NCBI GenBank assembly: GCA_963759115.1
Contig: CAVWXT010000001.1
Span: 1,054,001 to 1,118,000 of the forward strand
DNA length: 64,000 bases
Source of the DNA: CAVWXT01 sp963759115
Lineage (GTDB): Bacteria; Planctomycetota; Planctomycetia; Pirellulales; Thermoguttaceae
Direction: 5' to 3'
The notes beneath the pieces are model-generated. The model had not been told where the DNA came from. It searched no databases and saw only the letters and a list, made by a program, of their open reading frames with translations. The position numbers and the translations under genes were made by a program. The first letter of the stretch is position 1. Every line of letters begins with the position of its first letter. Positions 57,918 through 64,000 of the stretch are shown piece by piece.

Positions 57918-59978
57918 ATGAGAAGACACGTTGGAACATGCTGGCTGATGGTCACCGCGATATGGTTCGTTGGATCGGCAGCACGGGCGGTTGAGCCTGA
58001 CTGGCAGCAGGTGAAAACGTACCAGTACGGTCAGGACATGCGACCGCTGCTGGCCGTCGAGCGGGAGGTCTACAAGTCGCTCGTTTCGCCCGACCAGCGG
58101 AAGCAGGTTGCCGCCCGGCTGGTGGCGATCATGGCCGACAATCAGGCGACCCCCGCCGCCCGGCAATTCGCCGGCTGGGAATTGTGGGTGGTCGGGACCG
58201 AGGCCAACGTGTTGGCGTTGGCGAAATTGCTCAACGATCCGTTGGTGGCCGATTGGGCGCGGGAGGCGCTGGAGATGATTCCCGGCGAAGCGTCGGGGCG
58301 GCGCTCCGCGAGTCCTTGGGACGCCTCAAAGGCTGTACGCTGGTGGGTGCGATTAACTCGCTGGCGAACCGCCGGGACGCGAAAGCGATTAAGGGCCTGG
58401 GGCGGCTTGTCAGCAATGAGGATGCAGAGGCGGCCATAGCAGCAATGTGGGCGCTGGTTCGCATTGGCGGTCCAGAAGCAAGAGAAGAGGTTGCCATGGC
58501 GCTCTTGAGGGCGATGAGCGACGGAACGATAGGGAATGTGTCAGCCGCGATGTCTCATGTTGTCGACCACCGGTTTGACAGACTCATGGAAGACGCGTCC
58601 GGCAGTTACCGAGATTATCGAAAGCTCGTCGCGTTGCGCCACCCGCGATCCGTGCGCCAAGAGGCGATGCAGGGGATACTCAACGCCGCCGGCGGCCGGG
58701 CCATCGAGGAAGTCATGGAGATGCTCTCCGCCGACGATCCCGATGCCGGCACCGTCGCCGCCGGCCATCTGGCTCAGATGTCGCTAAAGGAAGATGCCCT
58801 ACGGTCGCTGGTCCCGCAACTCGGCAAATTGCCGCCGGCCGGCCGGGCGCTGCTGCTGGGAGTATTGGCCGAACGCGGCATTAAGGCCGCGACCGCCGAG
58901 GCGGAGGCCGCAGCCAATGCCAAGGAACTGCCGTTGCGGCTGGCCGGCATCCGCGCTTTGGCCCTGATCGGTGATGTGAAGCACGTCCCGCTGCTGGTCT
59001 CGGGACTGGGGGCCGCGGAACCGCTGGTCGACGAGGCCTCGCGCGACAGTCTCAATCGGCTCGCCGCGCCCGGCGTGGACGAAGCCCTCACGACCGCGCT
59101 GGCCGAGGCCGATGCCGCGCGGCGGGTTCTCGATCATCGAACTGATGGCCTGGCGGAAGTACGCGGCGGCCGTGCCCGTGTTGCTGCAACAAGCAGCACA
59201 CGCCGAGCCGGCCGTCAGCGATGCGGCCATCTTGGCCATTCGGGCGCTGGCGACGCCCAAAGATGTCCCCGCCATGATCAGGGTGCTCGTGGCCGAGAAG
59301 CCGGGATCGCAGAAGGATGAAATGGAGAAGGCCGTGGTGGCGGTCTGCGGCCAGATTGCCGACGCCCAGCGCCGCGCCGACGCGGCCATGAACGCGCACG
59401 CTGCTGCCGGCAATGCCGACCGCACGGCACTCTTGCCGCTGTTGGGACGGTTGGGCAGCCCGCGGGCCCTGGCCGCCATTCGCGAGGCCATGAAGAGCAG
59501 CCAGCCGGAGACTCGCGAGGCCGCCATCCGCGGCCTGTGCAACTGGCCGGACGCGTCGGCGGCCCCCGAACTGCTGGAACTGGCCCGCCAGGCGGACAAG
59601 AAGTACGGCGTCTGGGCCTTGCGGGCGTACATCCGCGTCATCACCTTGCCCAGCAGCGGTCGCGATCTCGAAACGCTCGCTCTGCTGAAGCAGGCCATGC
59701 CGCTGGCCACCGACCAGGCCGAGCGGCAGTTGATTCTCAATCGCGCTCGAGCGGTTCGCACGATCGAGACGTTGCGTTGGCTGCTGCCGTACGTCGATGA
59801 TCCTGAACTGTGCGACGCCGCCAGCGAGACGATTGTCGACTTGGCCCGGCAACGGTTCCTGCGAACGCCCAACCTCGGGGAATTCAACGCCGCATTGAAG
59901 AAGGTCATTGCCACCTGCAAGGCCCAAGCGGTGACCGATGCGGTGCGCGCGTTGGTGGCGGGGATCGGCTGGGACTAA
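57918..59978 (+). CDS. Secreted HEAT-repeat protein (two frameshifts)
   Basis: About 686 residues over three frames, with changes near 58290 and 59125. Signal peptide RHVGTCWLMVTAIWFVGSAA. It is nearly all HEAT/PBS-lyase-type helical repeats: QATPAARQFAGWELWVVGTE, CTLVGAINSLANRRDAKAIK, AAIAAMWALVRIGGPEAREE, QEAMQGILNAAGGRAIEEVM, AAILAIRALATPKDVPAMIR, LLPLLGRLGSPRALAAIREA and ETREAAIRGLCNWPDASAAP. A periplasmic scaffold, common in planctomycetes beside oxidoreductase genes. 27 bases after the Gfo/Idh gene, so probably the last gene of the operon. Confidence 0.8.
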
Positions 59979-60002
59979 GAGAGCAGCGTGAAGAAAACGG
60001 CT

Positions 60003-61115
60003 TCAGAACGTTCCCGGGTAAGCGGTACCGACCGCCTGGCCGATGTTTGACAGCCCGTCACGATCCAAAAGCCGGCACAGTCCTTGGTTGACTCGTCGGA
60101 CGATTCCGGGCCCTTCGTAGATCAGGGCCGTCAGCAATTGAACCAGCGAGGCGCCCTGGCGGATCATCTCGTAGGCGTCTTCGCCGGAGAACACTCCGCC
60201 GGCAGCCATGATTCGATAGCGGCGGCGGTCCATCCGCCGATAGAGTTCCCGAACGCACGCACTGATGATCGCCCGGGCGGGTTGCCCGCCCACGGCTCCC
60301 GGCAGCGACTTCCAGACGTTGGGCGGCGTGCGGAGCGCGGCGGGTTTGCCCGGCGGCAGGTTGTAGATGAAGCCGGAGACGAATCCGAACGGTTCGATGG
60401 TCTCCAGCGTCTGCTCGATGGCGGTGATTCCACCCCGCGGCGACATCTTCAGGAACACGGGGCAACGGACATCCAATTCGCCGAGGGCAGTCAGCAGTTC
60501 GGCCAATCGGGCGGGATCGGCGAAGAAATCGCGTCCCATTTCCGTGTTCGGGCAACTGAGGTTCAGGCAGAGATAGTCCGCCAGGCCCTTGAGCCTGGCG
60601 ACGGAGCGGGTGTAGTCTTCGAGAATCACCGAGTCACAATCCGGCGGGGCATCGATGCCGCGATTGGTCTTGACGACGTTGATTCCCAGGGGGACCGTCC
60701 GGCGTTTGCCGGCAAGGCGGCGGGCGATCGCTTCGGCCCCCTCGTTGGGCAAACCGTAGTGTACGCAAATCGCCCGATCCTCGGGAAGCCGCCAGAGACG
60801 CGGCTTCGGATTTCCCGACGACGGGTCGGCCGACACCGAACCAATCTCGACGAACCCGAAGCCCAACGCCGCCATCATGTCAATCGCCCTCCCGCTCTTG
60901 TCGTAGCCGGCAGCCAGGCCGACAGGATTCGGGAAACGGATGCCCGCCACCTCCGTTGCCAACCGAGCGTCGGAGAACTCGAACAGCCGGTGGGCCGTCT
61001 TCCGCACGAGGCCAAGCGCCCCGGCAACCTCGCTGAGGCGGATCGTGGCGTCGTGCGTGCGTTCGGCATCTTGCCGAAACAGGATGGGGCGGATGCATCG
61101 AGTAAACAGCGACAT
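60003..61115 (-). CDS. pyrD: Dihydroorotate dehydrogenase (quinone), class 2
   Basis: 370 residues, start ATG 6 bases after GAGGAG. Class 2 features: N-terminal helical extension (LFTRCIRPILFRQDAERTHD), FPNPVGLAAGYDKSGRAIDM, GFVEIGSVSADPSSGNPKPR, LGINVVKTNRG, the catalytic Ser in DYLCLNLSCPNTE, VFLKMSPRGG and RIMAAGGVFSGEDAYEMIRQ. It oxidises dihydroorotate to orotate with FMN and passes electrons to quinone at the inner membrane. Intact; housekeeping gene in the middle of a catabolic region. Convergent with the HEAT gene (25 bases between stops). Confidence 0.95.
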   Translation of the reverse strand: MSLFTRCIRPILFRQDAERTHDATIRLSEVAGALGLVRKTAHRLFEFSDARLATEVAGIRFPNPVGLAAGYDKSGRAIDMMAALGFGFVEIGSVSADPSSGNPKPRLWRLPEDRAICVHYGLPNEGAEAIARRLAGKRRTVPLGINVVKTNRGIDAPPDCDSVILEDYTRSVARLKGLADYLCLNLSCPNTEMGRDFFADPARLAELLTALGELDVRCPVFLKMSPRGGITAIEQTLETIEPFGFVSGFIYNLPPGKPAALRTPPNVWKSLPGAVGGQPARAIISACVRELYRRMDRRRYRIMAAGGVFSGEDAYEMIRQGASLVQLLTALIYEGPGIVRRVNQGLCRLLDRDGLSNIGQAVGTAYPGTF

Positions 61116-61208
61116 GGATCGCTCCTCTGCCATCGACGTCACTTGTGTGACACTTTCATAAAGCATTCAGCCGCTGACAACGGCCAAACCGGCCTGCGTC
61201 CTCGCTGT

Positions 61209-62393
61209 CTATTGGTAGAACCCAAATTCGTACGCAGCGTCGTACAGGGCGACGATGTTCTCCGGCGGCACGCCCGCCTGGATGTTGTGGACGTTGTTGA
61301 ACACATAGCCGCCGTGGGGCTTCCAGGCTTCGAGATGGCGGCGAACGTGCTCGCGGATCGTTTCGGGCGAGGCCGACGGCAAGACGTGCTGGGCGTCGAT
61401 CGCTCCGCCCCAGAAGGCCAGGCGGTCGCCGAAACGCGCCTTCAGCGCCGCGGGGTCCATGTCTTTCGCGCTCACTTGCACGGGATTGAGAATGTCGATG
61501 CCGTTGTCCAGCAGGTCGGGGATGTATGAAACGCACGAGCCGCAGGTGTGGTACCATATCTTGGCTCGAGTCCGCGAACGGATGTACTGCACCAACTGCT
61601 TGTGCCGCGGTTTGATGATCCTGCGGTAGATCTCCGGCCGAAACAGCGGGCCGGTCTGACCGGCCAGATCGTCGCCGATCATGATGACGTCGACCAGGTC
61701 GCCCACCTCGTCGAGGAACAGGCGGAACCAATCGAGCCAGAACCGCAACACCTGACCCAACAGGTCCTCGCAGAACTTGGGCTCGGTCACGAGGTCGATC
61801 AGCCAGCGTTCGAGTCCGCGCAGATACCAGCACGTCTCATACACGACGCCGGAAATGCCGCTCACTACGGCGTAGGGCGTTTCCTTCCGCAACATGAGCG
61901 CCCGCTGCCGCAACCCTTCGAACCGGCTGGGATCATCGCCCCTGGGGAACGGGTAATTGGCAATGTCGGCCACCTTGGCCTCGGCCAGCGGGTGGTGGGA
62001 AACGTCCATGTAGTACGGCCGGTCGTCGGGCATCGACCAGACGACGCCGAACTCGTCGCGCAAATCGTGCCAGAGCCGCCCATCACGCCGGTTCTGCTCG
62101 ATGCGGACCTCGGTACCGGCCGCCGCCTTGGCGGCAATGTACCGGGTGTCGACGTGAAACCGCTCCAGCACCGCCTCGCATGGCTGGGCGAGTTGCTGCA
62201 CGGCATCCATGATGAGGATGTCGTCCCGAATGCCCAAGTGCGCCAGCAACACTGCATAGGCGAATTTGTGGATGCCCGTCTGGTTGCCCCCCAGGTCGAT
62301 GGGCACGCGATCCGGGACCTCGTGGTTGAGCGCTTTGAGCATCCGCCCACGGGCAGACATGGTCTCCCGCGGAGTTTCGATTGGTACGGCCAT
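61209..62393 (-). CDS. Uroporphyrinogen-decarboxylase-family protein (UroD/MtaA-like)
   Basis: 394 residues from MAVPIETPRETMSARGRMLK; another start 33 bases later is possible. The UroD-like barrel is seen in LNHEVPDRVPIDLGGNQTGI, YYMDVSHHPLAEAKVADIAN, ETCWYLRGLERWLIDLVTEP, DVIMIGDDLAGQTGPLFRPE, AKIWYHTCGSCVSYIPDLLD and GIDILNPVQVSAKDMDPAAL. The H-x-C region resembles zinc-binding cobamide methyltransferases (MtaA/CmuA type) more than haem-pathway HemE. Such proteins recur in planctomycete sugar loci with unknown role. Divergent from the GH106-like gene. Confidence 0.8.
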   Translation of the reverse strand: MAVPIETPRETMSARGRMLKALNHEVPDRVPIDLGGNQTGIHKFAYAVLLAHLGIRDDILIMDAVQQLAQPCEAVLERFHVDTRYIAAKAAAGTEVRIEQNRRDGRLWHDLRDEFGVVWSMPDDRPYYMDVSHHPLAEAKVADIANYPFPRGDDPSRFEGLRQRALMLRKETPYAVVSGISGVVYETCWYLRGLERWLIDLVTEPKFCEDLLGQVLRFWLDWFRLFLDEVGDLVDVIMIGDDLAGQTGPLFRPEIYRRIIKPRHKQLVQYIRSRTRAKIWYHTCGSCVSYIPDLLDNGIDILNPVQVSAKDMDPAALKARFGDRLAFWGGAIDAQHVLPSASPETIREHVRRHLEAWKPHGGYVFNNVHNIQAGVPPENIVALYDAAYEFGFYQ

Positions 62394-62563
62394 AAGGTTT
62401 GATTGTCGCTCCAGAATCCCGCGTCCGTCAATGACCCATGGCGGCAATTGTTGCCGATCCCTGGTTGCGTGGGCTGCCGCCGTCCCCCATAATGGCGCTT
62501 CCGAAGCACGAGTTGGCGGCGCGAGACCGCGGGACATCACGTCAACATAAAAGGACGGACGCC

Positions 62564-64000
62564 ATGAAGTATCTGCAAATCATCCTGATAGCGGGTGTGT
62601 GGTTCGGAGTCGCCGTTTCCGCGGCGACGCCGGGCGACGAAGGCGGAAAGGACATGGCTGCCGGCTTCGTCACGCCGCCGGAGTCAGCCAGGCCCTGGGT
62701 GTATTGGTTCCCCTTGGACGGGAACATCTCCCGCGACGGCATCACGGCCGATCTGGAGGCGATGAAGCGCGTGGGCATCGGCGGCGTGCTCTACATGGAG
62801 ACCGACCAGGGCGCGCCGAAGGGACCGGCCAAGTTCGCCGGGCCGCTGTGGCGCGAACCTCTTCCAACACATCTGCAACGAAGCGCACCGGCTCGGCCTG
62901 CAAGTGAACATGAACAACGACGCCGGCTGGTGCGGCAGCGGCGGGCCGTGGATCACCCCGGAACTCTCGATGCAGTACATCGTGTGGACCGAGACGAACG
63001 TCGCCGGCCCACAACCGTTTGACGGGGTCCTGCCGCAGCCGAAGGCCACCAAGGATTTCTACCGCGACATCGCCGTGTTCGTTTATCCCACGCCCGCGGC
63101 CAACTACGTCATCCCGCGTATCCGCGGCAAGTCGGCGGCGGTGTGGGAGGAGATTCCGTCGCGCACGGCGTTCCCCGCCCTGGCCGCCGACGCGGCCGTT
63201 CCACGCGAGCGCATCGTGAACCTGACGTCGCAGCTTGGCAAGGACGGCCGGCTCAAGTGGGACGTGCCGGCCGGCAACTGGACGATATTGCGTATGGGCC
63301 ATACCACCACGGGCAAGGACAATCACCCCGCGCCGCTGGACGGCCGCGGCCTGGAGTGCGACAAGCTCAGCAAGGAAGCGGCGGAAGTCCACTTCAACGC
63401 GCTGATGGGCAAGCTCATCGCCGACAACCAGCCGCTGGTGGGCGAGAATCGGACGCTGGTCTCGACGCACATCGACAGTTGGGAGGTCGGCTCGCAGAAC
63501 TGGACGCCCAAGTTCCGCGAGGAGTTCCAGCGCCTCCGCGGCTATGATCCGCTGCCGCTGCTGCCGGTCATCAGCGGCCAGCGTGGTCGACAGCCTGGAG
63601 CTCTCCGAACGTTTTCTCTGGGACGTGCGGCAGACCGTCGCCGATCTGCTCTACGAGAACTATGCCGGACATTTCCGCACGTTGGCGCATCGGCACGGCA
63701 TTCGGCTTTCCATCGAAGCCTACGACGAGCCGCCGTGCGACGACATGACCTTCGCGGGACGCGCCGACGAGCCGATGGCGGAGTTCTGGTCGTGGGGCTT
63801 CCGCGACGCCGAGTGGCAGACGGCATTCAGTTGCACGGAAATGGCCTCGGCCGCCCACGTCTACGGCCGGCCGATCCTCGGAGCGGAGGCGTTCACCGCA
63901 GCGGACAAGGAGAAGTGGCAGGGCCATCCGGCCGGCATCAAGGCGCTGGGCGACTGGGCCTTCTGCGAAGGCATCAACCGCTTCGTCTTCCACCGCTACG
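62564..64000 (+). CDS. GH106-like alpha-L-rhamnosidase (frameshifted, runs off the window)
   Basis: Signal peptide YLQIILIAGVWFGVAVSAAT, then GFVTPPESARPWVYWFPLDG and NISRDGITADLEAMKRVGIG with GGVLYMETDQG, the N-terminal signature of GH106-type enzymes. A frame change near 62845 leads to EAHRLGLQVNMNNDAGWCGS, PWITPELSMQYIVWTETNV, NWTILRMGHTTTGKDNHPAP and STHIDSWEVGSQNWTPKF; another change near 63580 leads to further barrel sequence (RHGIRLSIEAYDEPPCDDMT, GRPILGAEAFTAADKEKWQG). The 3' end lies beyond the window. Exported; would release terminal rhamnose from plant or algal polysaccharide. Confidence 0.82.

Noticed and set aside
60084..61529. Plus-strand 481-residue open frame
   Set aside because: Antisense to pyrD; shadow frame.

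Overview
The window looks like a draft-quality chromosome segment of a planctomycete, most like the Pirellulales. Evidence: a planctomycete-type 16S rRNA gene standing alone without a linked 23S/5S, high GC with Tat-exported Gfo/Idh and sugar-isomerase paralogues, a sulfatase remnant, SUMF1-domain and HEAT-repeat secreted proteins, an MMPL exporter and dense toxin-antitoxin genes. No tRNA or CRISPR array was seen. Many conserved genes, including nearly every atp gene, are broken by single-base frame changes while the full protein can still be read across frames. I treat these mostly as sequencing indels and give whole-gene coordinates, noting where the frame jumps.

Layout. 0-5.5 kb: a YefM/YoeB pair, a very long fused sulfite/nitrite-reductase + GltD-like + ferredoxin gene behind ruvA, and a MazF-type pair. 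5.6-9.3 kb: a lower-GC island with a HicB-like remnant and a tight two-gene operon (N6-adenine methylase with its own target-recognition region, then a PIN nuclease), bracketed by two 80-bp direct repeats about 91% identical. 9.3-14.4 kb: an orphan ABC ATPase, a secreted protein and a Tat-exported six-hairpin glycosidase-like protein. 14.4-24.2 kb: the F-type ATP synthase operon on the minus strand (atpZ, atpI-like, atpB-E-F-H-A, then atpG-D-C), split between atpA and atpG by about 1.9 kb of toxin-antitoxin genes, an unknown gene and a cluster of palindromes. 24.5-33.9 kb: DUF4912 protein, UVR-motif protein, ribF, nrnA, a Rieske/cytochrome b-c module, a zinc-ribbon membrane protein and a SUMF1-domain protein.

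34-44 kb is an accessory zone around the 16S gene: DUF4238 protein, Mrr-like nuclease, rrs with its own promoter, boxA and terminator, an orphan Phd-like antitoxin, an FRG-domain protein, an HNH nuclease, and a 1.6-kb IS-like element of a family I cannot name. The element's start codon abuts a 12-bp stem hairpin that buries its ribosome binding site. Its other end abuts a perfect 70-bp copy of an internal 16S segment, and it lies against a truncated ECF sigma gene.

44.4-64 kb: an HpnN-like MMPL exporter, XRE regulator, HEAT-repeat proteins, a truncated sulfatase, and a carbohydrate-use locus. That locus has a XylR-type regulator, two TIM-barrel isomerases, a ceramidase-like protein, a Gfo/Idh oxidoreductase, a UroD-like protein and a GH106-like rhamnosidase running off the end, with pyrD among them. 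The most unusual items are the PIN + methylase module and the hairpin-gated element joined to the 16S fragment.
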